Source of the DNA: an uncultured bacterium
Lineage (GTDB): Bacteria; Bacteroidota; Ignavibacteria; Kapaibacteriales; UBA4661
Direction: 5' to 3'
DNA length: 64,000 nucleotides
NCBI GenBank assembly: GCA_937899715.1
Contig: CALCNX010000048.1
Span: forward strand, 74,501 to 138,500
Position numbers and translations under genes: made by a program. Positions 1 to 8,854 of this stretch are shown piece after piece (within the stretch, counting starts at the first letter, position 1; each line of letters opens with the position of its first letter). The notes beneath the pieces are model-generated. The model made no database searches and had not been told where the DNA came from. It was given only the letters and a program-made list of their open reading frames with translations.

Positions 1-384
1 GTTATGACGGGTGAATTTAATCTACCCATCAATAAAAATGTTGTTGTTCACCTTTCGTCGGTAGATGTTTTGCACAGCTATTTCCTTCCAAATTTCCGCA
101 TTAAGCAAGATGCCGTGCCGGGTTCGTGGATTGAGGTCTGGCATAATGGTACAAAATCCGGCAAATATGAGCTTGCGTGTGCAGAACTTTGTGGAAGTGG
201 TCATTATGCGATGCGGGCGGTACTGAATATGCAGGCTGACGCTGATTTTGCAAAGTGGATGGATGGAAAGATTACTGCAAAGAAAGCCGTTCTCGCTGCC
301 GAAGCTGCTAATCCGCAACCCGTTGCCCCGGCTCCTGCCGAAGCTGCTGCTCCTGCGGGTGAGCATCATGGTAGTTCGCACTAA
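1..384 (+). CDS. coxB: Cytochrome c oxidase subunit II, C-terminal part (5' truncated by window edge)
   Basis: This is the periplasmic CuA domain of the oxidase subunit that takes electrons from cytochrome c or from the alternative complex III. Counting from the ATG at base 4, His24 and the CAELCGSGHYAM motif (Cys59, Cys63, His67, Met70, with Glu61) supply the full set of CuA ligands. The reading frame is open to base 1, so the membrane-anchored N-terminus lies outside the window and the ATG at 4 is internal. No CXXCH heme motif is present in the visible part, so any fused cytochrome c domain of caa3 type is absent at this end. An Ala/Pro-rich linker follows the domain and the protein ends in a short His-rich tail (GEHHGSSH). 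The gene is followed 74 bp later by coxA, as expected for a cox operon. Identity is certain; the full length is not visible. Confidence 0.95.
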   Translation, partial: VMTGEFNLPINKNVVVHLSSVDVLHSYFLPNFRIKQDAVPGSWIEVWHNGTKSGKYELACAELCGSGHYAMRAVLNMQADADFAKWMDGKITAKKAVLAAEAANPQPVAPAPAEAAAPAGEHHGSSH

Positions 385-458
385 AAACTAAAGGTTTGTG
401 CGTCCGATACTCGAAATCAAACAGAAATTTTTACAACACAATTTTAACGGTGAACGCT

Positions 459-2297
459 ATGGCAGCAGTTGCAACACAGCATGACCACGCTCACGTCGAG
501 ACACACGACGAAAGCCATGCGCACGACCACGCACATCACAGCGTGTCGTTCATTCGCAAATACATTTTTTCTACCGACCATAAAACTATCGCAAAGCAGT
601 TCCTCACGACATCAATGTTTTTCTTGCTCGTGGGTGGTGCATTTGCCCTTTTCATTCGGTGGCAGCTTGCCTATCCAGGCGAGCCAATTCCACTTGTTGG
701 AAAATGGTTGCCTGATAGTCTTGTTTCCAATGGCGCTGTGCAGCCGGGTTTCTATACCCAGCTTGTAACCATGCACGCCACAATCATGATTTTCTTCGTG
801 ATTATCCCGATGGCAACAGGTGCATTTGCGAATTTCTGTATTCCGCTCATGATTGGCACTGACGATATGGCGATGCCAACGGTGAATATGGTTTCATTTT
901 GGCTTGTACCTATCGCTGGTCTGACTATTATGTCGGGTTTCTTTGTAGAAGGCGGCACGGCGGCGGCAGGCTGGACAAATTATCCTCCATTAAGCGCCTC
1001 CGGTACGGGGCATATGCTCTGGGTAATTGGTGTGTTCTTGGTAGGGTTCTCCTCTATTCTCGGCGGGATGAACTACCTTGCCACAACGCTCAACAAACGT
1101 GCAAAAGGTATGCGTATGTTTGATATGCCTTTGACCGTTTGGGCACTTTTCATTACATCCATCCTTCAAGTATTGGGTACGCCCGTACTTGCTTCTGCGA
1201 TGTCTTTGCTTTTTGTTGATCAAGTGTTCCATGCCGGCATTTTTATTCCTGAAAATCTTCTTACGCCCAATGGCGGTTTGTATCCGAGTGGTGCCAATGT
1301 TGGCGCAGGTGGCGGCGGTCAGCCGGTACTCTGGCAGCACCTTTTCTGGTTCTATTCGCACCCTGCGGTTTACATTATGATTGTACCCATCATGGGTGTT
1401 GTGTCGGACGTGTTGGCAACATTTGCCCGCAAAGCAATTTTTGGCTACAAAGCAATGGTTTTTGCTATTATGGCTATCGCGTTTTTGGGCTTTGTAGTGT
1501 GGGGGCACCATATGTTCCTCTCAGGCATGAGTCCGCTTTTGGGTACGACTTTCATGCTTTCGACGATTGTAATTGCCGTGCCGTCGTCCATCAAAATTTT
1601 CAACTGGCTTGGTACAGTTTGGAAAGGGAATATCCATTTCACGACTCCGAATTTGAATGCTCTCGGCTTTATCTCAACATTTGTTTGTGGTGGCTTGAGT
1701 GGTGTGTTCATGGCTATCGGTCCGATTGACGTGTATATACACGATACTTATTTCATTGTGGCGCACATCCACTATGTGCTTTTTGGTGGTTCGCTCTTCG
1801 GCATTTTTGCGGGTATGTACTATTGGTATCCGAAAATGTTCGGTAAGATGTACAATGAAACACTTGGCAAATTCCACTTCTTCCTTACGTTCATTACATT
1901 TAATCTGTGCTTCTTCCCGATGCATATGATTGGCGTGGGTGGTCATATGCGCCGCATATACGACCCCTACGTGTACGAATTCCTAAAGCCTTTCCAGCCA
2001 ATCAATCAGTTCATTACGATTTTTGCTATCGCAATGGGCTTCTCGCAGCTTATTCTTATCTTCAATCTTCTTTGGAGTTTGAAATTCGGTCGTAAAGCAC
2101 CGCGCAATCCTTGGCGTGCAAATACGTTGGAGTGGGCTGCTCCGGGGCATCCCGGTCACGGTAATTTCGACCGTGACATCACTGTTTATCGCGGTCCGTA
2201 TGAATTTGCTTCGCCGGAATCTAAGCGCGATTATCTTCCGCAGTGGATTCGTCCTGCACACATAGAGCAGGAAACCTCTGTCGCAGAAAAGCATTGA
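459..2297 (+). CDS. coxA: Cytochrome c oxidase subunit I, A2-type heme-copper oxidase
   Basis: This is the catalytic, proton-pumping subunit that reduces O2 in the inner membrane (612 aa, about 12 membrane helices). Visible ligands are His106 and His438 for the low-spin heme, His436 for the high-spin heme, and His301, His350 and His351 for CuB. Tyr305, in the motif YSHPAVY (299-305), is the residue cross-linked to the CuB His. YSHP in place of GHPE places it in the A2 family, where a Tyr-Ser pair replaces the D-channel glutamate, as in the Rhodothermus caa3 enzyme. I chose the ATG at 459 because the frame further upstream is not conserved-looking and the family begins with a short soluble N-terminus. 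That N-terminus is unusual: nine His in the first 27 residues. It is preceded by the CTATG start context and no Shine-Dalgarno. Confidence 0.97.
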   Translation: MAAVATQHDHAHVETHDESHAHDHAHHSVSFIRKYIFSTDHKTIAKQFLTTSMFFLLVGGAFALFIRWQLAYPGEPIPLVGKWLPDSLVSNGAVQPGFYTQLVTMHATIMIFFVIIPMATGAFANFCIPLMIGTDDMAMPTVNMVSFWLVPIAGLTIMSGFFVEGGTAAAGWTNYPPLSASGTGHMLWVIGVFLVGFSSILGGMNYLATTLNKRAKGMRMFDMPLTVWALFITSILQVLGTPVLASAMSLLFVDQVFHAGIFIPENLLTPNGGLYPSGANVGAGGGGQPVLWQHLFWFYSHPAVYIMIVPIMGVVSDVLATFARKAIFGYKAMVFAIMAIAFLGFVVWGHHMFLSGMSPLLGTTFMLSTIVIAVPSSIKIFNWLGTVWKGNIHFTTPNLNALGFISTFVCGGLSGVFMAIGPIDVYIHDTYFIVAHIHYVLFGGSLFGIFAGMYYWYPKMFGKMYNETLGKFHFFLTFITFNLCFFPMHMIGVGGHMRRIYDPYVYEFLKPFQPINQFITIFAIAMGFSQLILIFNLLWSLKFGRKAPRNPWRANTLEWAAPGHPGHGNFDRDITVYRGPYEFASPESKRDYLPQWIRPAHIEQETSVAEKH

Positions 2298-2312
2298 TAA
2301 TAAAAGAAGATG

Positions 2313-2358
2313 TTCCCAAACAGGCTGGTCACGCTTACGTTTCTTTCCTGTTTGGGAA
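2313..2358 (+). promoter_or_regulatory. Intercistronic hairpin between coxA and ctaB
   Basis: A perfect 12-bp inverted repeat, TTCCCAAACAGG (2313-2324) and CCTGTTTGGGAA (2347-2358), with a 22-nt loop starts 15 bp after the coxA stop. Only a weak T-rich stretch follows, so it may be a partial terminator or a 3'-end stabiliser that lowers ctaB expression relative to coxBA. The function is inferred. Confidence 0.6.
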
Positions 2359-2421
2359 TTTGCTATCTGAGGCAAAAAACAGCGCTTGTATTTACATCTG
2401 AATAAACTTTATCTGAATTTC

Positions 2422-3369
2422 ATGGAAACGCTCCACACGGAATTGGCACTAACCGATAAGAAAGCCCCCGTTCAAGAGTCCGCGCAAATGGGTCTCTTGG
2501 CAACGTTGGCATCATACTACGAAATGACCAAGCCGGGTATTACCCGAATGGTGGTTTTGAGCGCTGCTGCCGGATATTATTTGGGCGTTCCAAGAGCCAC
2601 TGAGCATTTTGCTGTTGCCCAAAACGTCATGAATTTTTTCTTGGCAATGCTTGGTACGGCACTTGTCTCTGCCGGAAGCTGTGTGCTGAATAATTTCCTT
2701 GAGCGTGATTTTGATAAATTGATGAAGCGCACGATGCTGCGCCCTATACCTGCCGGAACAATTGCTCCGAAAGCGGCATTAGGTTTTGGATTGGCGCTAG
2801 GTGCATTGGGCGTTCTTGCTTTGTTCTTTGTGAATATATTGACTGTTGCTCTGGCAGTGGTGACATTTGTTCTCTATGTCAACATTTACACACCACTCAA
2901 GCGCAAAACAACATTTTCGCTTATCGTCGGTGGTTTGCCCGGAGCGCTTCCGGCACTCGGCGGTTGGACTGCTGCAACAGGCTCAATCGGGCTTGGCGGT
3001 CTGATGTTCTTCGCGCTCATGTTCTTCTGGCAAATGCCACATTTTTTAGCGCTCTCATGGATGTACAAACAAGACTATGAGCGCGGCGGTTATGAAATGC
3101 TCGCTGTGTATGATAATACAGGTAAGAGCTTGGCTTTGCAAACAGTGTTATACATTGTGCTTCTCATTCCGTGTACGCTCGCATTAACATTTGTGCGAGA
3201 AACGGGAATGGTGTATCTTGCGGGCGCTTCAGTCCTCTGTGCCGTTTTTCTCTACTTTGCACTCCAGCTTTTACGCAATGTCAGTGTAGTCAATGCACGA
3301 AAAGTTTTGTTGTCATCATATTTGTATCTCGTTGGAATATTTGTGCTTATCTTTATTGACAAGGTGTAA
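2422..3369 (+). CDS. ctaB: Protoheme IX farnesyltransferase (heme O synthase)
   Basis: This inner-membrane UbiA-family prenyltransferase attaches a farnesyl group to heme b to make heme O, the precursor of heme A for the oxidase encoded next to it. The product is 315 aa with about nine hydrophobic segments. The substrate-binding signature NNFLERDFDKLMKRT starts at residue 90 and is followed by RPIPAG; a second loop carries YTPLKRKTTFS. I chose the ATG at 2422 (METLHTELAL); upstream codons in the frame add only unconserved residues. It lies between coxA and coxC, 82 bp before coxC, so heme supply is co-transcribed with the structural subunits. No heme A synthase (ctaA) gene is visible in the window; it may lie upstream. 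Function is well supported by the signature. Confidence 0.93.
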   Translation: METLHTELALTDKKAPVQESAQMGLLATLASYYEMTKPGITRMVVLSAAAGYYLGVPRATEHFAVAQNVMNFFLAMLGTALVSAGSCVLNNFLERDFDKLMKRTMLRPIPAGTIAPKAALGFGLALGALGVLALFFVNILTVALAVVTFVLYVNIYTPLKRKTTFSLIVGGLPGALPALGGWTAATGSIGLGGLMFFALMFFWQMPHFLALSWMYKQDYERGGYEMLAVYDNTGKSLALQTVLYIVLLIPCTLALTFVRETGMVYLAGASVLCAVFLYFALQLLRNVSVVNARKVLLSSYLYLVGIFVLIFIDKV

Positions 3370-3451
3370 CTGCACCGCCAATATGTAAGCCTTCGTTATA
3401 CCAAATCCTTTTGAATGAAACATTGTTCCATCTTCACGAAAGTTATACTCT

Positions 3452-4039
3452 ATGTCGTCCGCTCTTTCTCTCGCGCATGAGCCGGTAACAGGCATCCGCC
3501 ATGGAAAACTCGGTATGTGGATTTTCCTTGCATCAGAGGTGATGTTCTTTTCCGGTTTTTTCACAGCATTTATTATTCTTCGCAATACCAACCTTCCTGT
3601 TTTCGCGCACGGCGCGTCGGAGTTGAACTGGCAGCTTGCAGCACTCAACACTGTGAATCTTATCGTAAGCAGTCTTACGATGGCAATGGCGATTCTTTCT
3701 CTCGAACATGGTAATAAATCACGATTCCAGCTGTACATGGGCATTACGTTCTTGTGTGCATGCGGCTTCCTTGTTATCAAATATATCGAATACACCACAA
3801 AGTTTAGCCATGGTATTTATCCGGGAACAAGCTCATTTTTTGGTCTTTATTTCACGATGACCGGCTTTCACGCAATGCACGTCATTGGCGGTATGATTCC
3901 AATCGGCTGGATGCTGGCAAAATCGTTCACCAAACGTGGTTATCGTGATTGGGAGCGTGTGGAAATTCTTGGTCTTTATTGGCACTTTGTTGACCTTGTG
4001 TGGATTTTCCTCTTTCCGATTCTTTATCTCATTTTCTGA
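3452..4039 (+). CDS. coxC: Cytochrome c oxidase subunit III
   Basis: The product (195 aa) is the integral membrane subunit III that stabilises subunit I of heme-copper oxidases. It has about five hydrophobic segments, matching the short five-helix bacterial form rather than the seven-helix mitochondrial type. Recognisable family features are the N-terminal HGKLGMWIFLASEVMFFSG, the central FFGLYFTMTGFHAMHVIGG, and the C-terminal LYWHFVDLVWIFLFP. The start ATG at 3452 has the CTATG context with no Shine-Dalgarno. It follows ctaB and precedes the small subunit IV gene by 51 bp in the same operon. Confidence 0.95.
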   Translation: MSSALSLAHEPVTGIRHGKLGMWIFLASEVMFFSGFFTAFIILRNTNLPVFAHGASELNWQLAALNTVNLIVSSLTMAMAILSLEHGNKSRFQLYMGITFLCACGFLVIKYIEYTTKFSHGIYPGTSSFFGLYFTMTGFHAMHVIGGMIPIGWMLAKSFTKRGYRDWERVEILGLYWHFVDLVWIFLFPILYLIF

Positions 4040-4090
4040 TAATTACCACGAATTTACTACTACTGAAACTTTAATTTTACGAGGTGAGTT

Positions 4091-4405
4091 ATGGGCGCTG
4101 GTTTATCGGCAGAAGAAATGCAAAAAAGTTATCTGAAAATCTTTGGTGCATTGATGGTGTTTACACTCTTGACGATTATTGCTGCAAAATTTGTTCACTT
4201 CCCAGAAAGTTGGGGCGGGCTGTCCACCACATTGCACGTAACAATCGGTCTTATTATTGCCGTTGCTAAAGCATGGATGGTTGTGTATGTGTTTATGCAC
4301 ATCAAATTCGACAACCCGTATATCCGTGTCTTTATTTATATTCCGCTCTTTCTCTTTTCCGTGTTGGTATTCGCTCTCACAGTTTTGGGCGGTCCGACGC
4401 TGTAA
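4091..4405 (+). CDS. Cytochrome c oxidase subunit IV (prokaryotic small subunit)
   Basis: This small membrane protein (104 aa, three hydrophobic segments) matches the prokaryotic cytochrome c oxidase subunit IV family found after subunit III in caa3 and cytochrome bo type operons. A family-typical stretch is KAWMVVYVFMHIKFDN in the middle helix region. It is one of very few genes in the window with a clear Shine-Dalgarno-like sequence (GAGGTGA, 4081-4087), although the spacing to the ATG is only 3 nt. It probably helps assembly or stability of the oxidase; a catalytic role is not expected. Confidence 0.85.
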   Translation: MGAGLSAEEMQKSYLKIFGALMVFTLLTIIAAKFVHFPESWGGLSTTLHVTIGLIIAVAKAWMVVYVFMHIKFDNPYIRVFIYIPLFLFSVLVFALTVLGGPTL

Positions 4406-4451
4406 AATTGTGCTTGGGCATTACATTTATCAACATCAATCTTTGCTTGCT

Positions 4452-4736
4452 ATGAAGACACTTCGTCATTATGCGCAGCGAATGCTGCTCTTTACGCTTC
4501 TTGGGATGATGCTCATGCAGAATCTCGCATTTGCGTGTCCGAATTGCAAAGACAATTTTGACCTGAATACTACCAATGGTGGTATTGGTATTGCCTACGG
4601 CTATACGATTTATCTTATGATTCTTACGCCCGTGGCAATTATTATTACGCTGGTGGTGAAGGTAAAGCGCCAGATGGATGCGAACGATAAGACGCAACTC
4701 TATCGCGAAGCCGGAAACAATGCGGCTGGCGTATAA
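4452..4736 (+). CDS. Small secreted/membrane protein with CPNC motif, oxidase-locus conserved hypothetical
   Basis: The 94-aa product has an N-terminal signal peptide (hydrophobic stretch ending in AFA near residue 28). It is followed at once by CPNCKDNF, then a second hydrophobic helix (about residues 50-71) and a short charged tail. This places a CXXC pair on the periplasmic face, anchored by one helix. I chose the ATG at 4452 because it gives a clean signal peptide and has the CTATG context; the frame upstream overlaps coxD. I recall similar small CPxC proteins in cox and Sco neighbourhoods of related bacteria, but no function is established to my knowledge. Its position between the oxidase and alternative complex III genes suggests an assembly factor, copper or disulfide handling protein, or a small subunit bridging the two complexes. 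That role is inference. Confidence 0.75.
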   Translation: MKTLRHYAQRMLLFTLLGMMLMQNLAFACPNCKDNFDLNTTNGGIGIAYGYTIYLMILTPVAIIITLVVKVKRQMDANDKTQLYREAGNNAAGV

Positions 4737-4785
4737 ACAGTACGAATAATTTTAACAGACCGTTTCACATTTTCTTTTGTTTGCT

Positions 4786-5538
4786 ATGTTTACCGCAAAG
4801 ACAAATCAAAAGACCAAGAATACAATCTTGGCGGGTATTGCGCTTCTGGGGTTTATTAGCATTGTCAGCTACTTTGGCTTTGACAATCTCGTTACCGATG
4901 TGGGCTATCGCCCTGAGCAGCCGATTCCTTTTTCTCACAAACTCCATGCGGGCGACCTGCAAATCAAGTGTATGTATTGCCATACATCGGTGGAGAAATC
5001 CAAGCACTCGACCGTTCCTGCGACCAGCACTTGTATGAACTGTCACGTGGCGGTGAAAGCAGAAAGCCCTAAAATTGCGAAAATCAAGGAAAGCTGGGAA
5101 ACCGGCAAGCCGCTTGAATGGCGCAAAGTTCACAAACTCCCTGATTATGTCAATTTTAGCCATGCCCGTCACATCCGCGCTCGCGTTGACTGTGCTTCCT
5201 GCCATGGTGAAGTTGAGAAAATGGGCGTTGTTACTCAAATGAAGCCTCTCTCTATGGGCTGGTGCTTGGATTGCCATCGTAATCCTCAAGCGAATGTCGT
5301 ACCAGCACGCGAAATTTCGGGTATTTTCACAGGGCTTGATTCGTATGAAGAAACAGCAAAAAAAATCAAGAATGATGCACCATCACGCGGGGAAGGCAAA
5401 TGGATTTCGATTCGTGAATGTGCTATTGAGGGCACGGGCGTGTACGAACATGAAGTTGGTAAAGCAAGCGTTGCAGGTTTGGTAATGCCGAAAAAACTGG
5501 CTCTCGGACCCGAAAATTGCGGTGCTTGTCATTATTAA
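4786..5538 (+). CDS. actA: Alternative complex III subunit ActA, pentaheme cytochrome c
   Basis: ActA is the periplasmic multiheme cytochrome of the quinol-oxidising alternative complex III. The 250-aa product has one N-terminal membrane anchor (about residues 13-31) and exactly five CXXCH motifs, at Cys62, Cys83, Cys136, Cys160 and Cys245, matching the five hemes c of characterised ActA. The last heme motif lies at the extreme C-terminus (CGACHY). I start at the ATG at 4786 (CTATG context); a TTG nine bases upstream is possible but less likely. It opens the actABCDEF series, 129 bp ahead of actB, and is read in the same direction as the oxidase genes. Confidence 0.95.
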   Translation: MFTAKTNQKTKNTILAGIALLGFISIVSYFGFDNLVTDVGYRPEQPIPFSHKLHAGDLQIKCMYCHTSVEKSKHSTVPATSTCMNCHVAVKAESPKIAKIKESWETGKPLEWRKVHKLPDYVNFSHARHIRARVDCASCHGEVEKMGVVTQMKPLSMGWCLDCHRNPQANVVPAREISGIFTGLDSYEETAKKIKNDAPSRGEGKWISIRECAIEGTGVYEHEVGKASVAGLVMPKKLALGPENCGACHY

Positions 5539-5667
5539 ATTAGGTGCAGAATAAATAGAGAGGAAGGCACACTGCTTGTCTGCGTGTACAAATTGCTTCT
5601 CAAATTTTATTCCCACTTTCTACCAAAGCGAAATTGAATATTCCTTAAACTCTATCACGAAGACACT

Positions 5668-8600
5668 ATGGAGCGTAAATACTGGAAAAGTCTCGATGAA
5701 TTGTCTGCTAAATCGTCGCTCTCCGAAGAATACTCCTCTGAGATGAACGCCGAGTTTGCCGATGGCAGTGCAGACAACATCATGGAGAAAACAAGCGGGC
5801 TTAATCGCCGGAGTTTCATCGGCATTCTATCCGCTTCTATGGCATTTGCAGCTACAGGCTGCCGCCGCCCCGACACGAAAATCGTGCCGGTGGTCAAAGC
5901 AAGCGAATATCTCACCCCAGGACTCTCGACTTTCTATACAACGGTCTTTTCACATGGTAATGCTGCCGTAGGGCTTCTTGCCAAAACACGCGACGGACGA
6001 CCGGTGAAGCTAGAAGGTAACGAAAAGCATATTGCTTCAGGTGGGTCATCGTCGGCTTGGATACAAGGTTCTCTCTTGTCTCTCTACGACCCCGACCGCA
6101 TGAAAAATCCCTTTGTCAATAAAGGTGGTTTTACGCCCAGCACAGCTAAAAAAACTGCTCCGGGATATGTGTCTATCGGTACTGCAATTGGTACAATGGC
6201 TGAGGAAATTACCAAAGCGGCTGCCAATGGTAAAACTGTGCGTATTCTTGTTGGTGAACACGCATCGCCCAGTTTTGATGCACTCGTGAAAGAGATTGAA
6301 ACAGCAATTCCGGGTGTGAAATTTGTTGTTATGTCTGCCTTGAATGGCGGAAATACTGCCGAAGCGAACAAGCAAGTTTTGGGTATAGATGCAGAATTTG
6401 TTATTGATTACTCCAAAGCAGATGTCGTTCTTAGCGTTGATGCAGATTTCTTGGGTACGGACAAAAATTCCGTCTTCAATATCCGTCAGTTTGCGAAGAA
6501 TCGCAAGCCTTCATACGATAAACCCGCTATGAGTAAACTCATCGTTGCCGAGGGCATGATGTCGCTTACAGGCATGAACGCCGATAAGCGTGTGAAAGGT
6601 GCGCCGGAGCAGCTTGTGGCATTTCTTGCCGCCGTTGCAAAAGGCGTTGGCGCAAGCGTTTCGGGAGACGACTCCTCGCTTTCTGCTGAGCAAAAAGAAG
6701 AAGCTAAAAAAGTTGCCGAAGAACTCAAATCTGCATCTGGTAAAGCAGTTGTTGCTGTCGGCGACCACCTTCCGGCGGGCGCACACGCACTGGGCATTGC
6801 GATTAACGCTGCTATTGGTGCATTTGGTGCCGATAAGCCAATCAATACAGCACAGCAATTCCCTTTCAGTACCAGCAAAAAATCTGCTGTTGCTGCTTTC
6901 CGTGAAGAGTTAAAGGGTGGCAAAGTCGGTGCTGTCATATTTGCAGGTGTGAACCCCGCGTATTCTGCTGATGCAGAAACGCAGGAATTATTGAAAAAAG
7001 TAGAACATCGTTTCGCTTTTTCGTTGTACGAAGAAGAAACAACCGCCATGTGTACGGCATATGTGCCAAGCGCACATTACCTTGAATCGTGGGGTGACGT
7101 GCAGGCATTCGACGGTTCACTCTCGGTACAACAGCCGCTTGTGGCACCACTTAATCCAAATAGCGCCTCAACCGCTGACTTACTGATGATGCTCACCAAA
7201 GCCGTTAAAGCAGATGCTTTTGCTGATTTGGGCGAAAAGATGGCGTATGTGGAATTTGTACGCAAACGCTGGACAAATGTTTACAACGCAACTTCCGGGG
7301 AAAAACCGGCAACCTTCGATGCCTTCTGGGCAAAAACCCTCCGTGACGGTGCAATCGCCGGCGCTCCAACATCTGCTCCCGCTGCAACTGTTAATGCGGG
7401 CGCTGCAAATGCTCTTGTGGCGCAGGCAAAAGTGGGAAAAGGTGACTTTGTTGCTCTGGTAACGCCTTCGTATGCTCAATATGATGGCAGTCTCAGTAAT
7501 ACAAGTTGGTTTATGGAACTGCCCGACCCCGTTACGAAAATGACATGGGATAATGCAGCACTCGTCAGCCTGAACACCGCCAAAAAAATTCTCGGTGAAA
7601 AAGAAGCAAAAGATCTCGCTGAAGAAAAGCCGCCATATGAAAATACGGTGTTGGTGCGGGTGAAAAGCCCACATGGCGTTATCGAACTACCTCTCTGGAT
7701 TCAGCCGGGTATGCAAGATGGCGTTGTAGCGACAACAACAGGCTTTGGTCGTGGTAAGATTGGGGAAGTGGCTACAAACGTCGGTGCAAATGCGTTTTCA
7801 CTTATGCCGGCAGAGCAATCGTTTGGCTATATACCTGTAACTGTCGAATTGACAGGCAAATCTTATCAAGTAGCTACGACGCAGAAACACTCGGATCTTA
7901 AAGAGCGCAAATTGGCGCTGGAAACAACAGCAAGCCAAATCAAAGCTAAAGACGAGCATCTTTTCGAGAAAGAGCACGTTCCGGGCAAGAAAACTCATAA
8001 AAACGATGAACTTCCGGACAGTATCATTCCGAGCTTTGCATACAAAGGGCATCGCTGGGGTATGACGATTGATATGTCGGCGTGTGTTGGTTGTGCGGCG
8101 TGCGTTACTGCTTGCCAAGCAGAAAACAATATTGCTGTTGTCGGCAAATCAAATGTGCTTAATGCCCGCGAAATGCACTGGATTCGCATTGACCGCTACT
8201 ACGAACACTCTAATCTTGACAACCCGAACGTTACGCTTCAGCCTATGCTTTGCCAGCATTGCGAAAGTGCACCGTGCGAGAATGTATGTCCTGTTGCGGC
8301 TACCACGCACAGTCCTGAAGGTCTGAATGAAATGACCTACAATCGTTGTGTGGGAACAAAGTACTGCGCAAACAACTGCCCGTACAAAGTTCGCCGCTTC
8401 AACTGGTTCAACTTCCACAAAGGAAAGCGTACACCGACGGAATTTGTCTATAACCCTGATGTGACAATGCGTATGCGTGGTGTGATGGAGAAATGCTCTT
8501 TCTGCACCCAGCGTATTACCGAAGCACGTCAGAAGACCAAAGATGCCGGTGAACTCTATATTGCAGACGGCTCATTCCAGACCGCTTGCCAACAGGCTTG

Positions 8601-8802
8601 CCCTGCCGGAGCGATTACATTCGGAAACACAAATAATCCCGAAAGTGTTGTTTCTAAGTCGCGCAAAAGTGAGCGTGGGTTCTTGGTCTTGGAAGAACTC
8701 AACGTTCGTCCGCAAATTACCTATCTCGCTAAAGTCCGCAATCAAGAAGCGAAGCATGGTGCAGAGCATGGTAAAGAACACAGCGAAGAAAAGCACGGAT
8801 AA
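5668..8802 (+). CDS. actB: Alternative complex III subunit ActB, molybdopterin-like plus iron-sulfur fusion
   Basis: ActB (1044 aa) fuses a cofactor-less molybdopterin oxidoreductase-like domain to a ferredoxin-like iron-sulfur domain, as in other Act complexes. The N-terminus reads MERKYWKSLDEL, a family hallmark, followed by a Tat-like signal with Arg47-Arg48 in NRRSFIGIL and a hydrophobic stretch ending in a Cys, which could be lipidated. The middle (about 80-770) is the large domain. The C-terminal domain holds Cys806/809/812/816, Cys862/865/870/874, Cys894/900/904, Cys943/946 and Cys974/978, enough for three 4Fe-4S and one 3Fe-4S clusters. The protein ends in a His-rich tail (KHGAEHGKEHSEEKHG). 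It lies between actA and actC. The large domain lacks an evident active site, consistent with its structural role in this family. Confidence 0.95.
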   Translation: MERKYWKSLDELSAKSSLSEEYSSEMNAEFADGSADNIMEKTSGLNRRSFIGILSASMAFAATGCRRPDTKIVPVVKASEYLTPGLSTFYTTVFSHGNAAVGLLAKTRDGRPVKLEGNEKHIASGGSSSAWIQGSLLSLYDPDRMKNPFVNKGGFTPSTAKKTAPGYVSIGTAIGTMAEEITKAAANGKTVRILVGEHASPSFDALVKEIETAIPGVKFVVMSALNGGNTAEANKQVLGIDAEFVIDYSKADVVLSVDADFLGTDKNSVFNIRQFAKNRKPSYDKPAMSKLIVAEGMMSLTGMNADKRVKGAPEQLVAFLAAVAKGVGASVSGDDSSLSAEQKEEAKKVAEELKSASGKAVVAVGDHLPAGAHALGIAINAAIGAFGADKPINTAQQFPFSTSKKSAVAAFREELKGGKVGAVIFAGVNPAYSADAETQELLKKVEHRFAFSLYEEETTAMCTAYVPSAHYLESWGDVQAFDGSLSVQQPLVAPLNPNSASTADLLMMLTKAVKADAFADLGEKMAYVEFVRKRWTNVYNATSGEKPATFDAFWAKTLRDGAIAGAPTSAPAATVNAGAANALVAQAKVGKGDFVALVTPSYAQYDGSLSNTSWFMELPDPVTKMTWDNAALVSLNTAKKILGEKEAKDLAEEKPPYENTVLVRVKSPHGVIELPLWIQPGMQDGVVATTTGFGRGKIGEVATNVGANAFSLMPAEQSFGYIPVTVELTGKSYQVATTQKHSDLKERKLALETTASQIKAKDEHLFEKEHVPGKKTHKNDELPDSIIPSFAYKGHRWGMTIDMSACVGCAACVTACQAENNIAVVGKSNVLNAREMHWIRIDRYYEHSNLDNPNVTLQPMLCQHCESAPCENVCPVAATTHSPEGLNEMTYNRCVGTKYCANNCPYKVRRFNWFNFHKGKRTPTEFVYNPDVTMRMRGVMEKCSFCTQRITEARQKTKDAGELYIADGSFQTACQQACPAGAITFGNTNNPESVVSKSRKSERGFLVLEELNVRPQITYLAKVRNQEAKHGAEHGKEHSEEKHG

Positions 8803-8854
8803 TAGTGGCTTACTAAACTTGAACTAAATAATTATACAACTTCATCCAAAAGGT

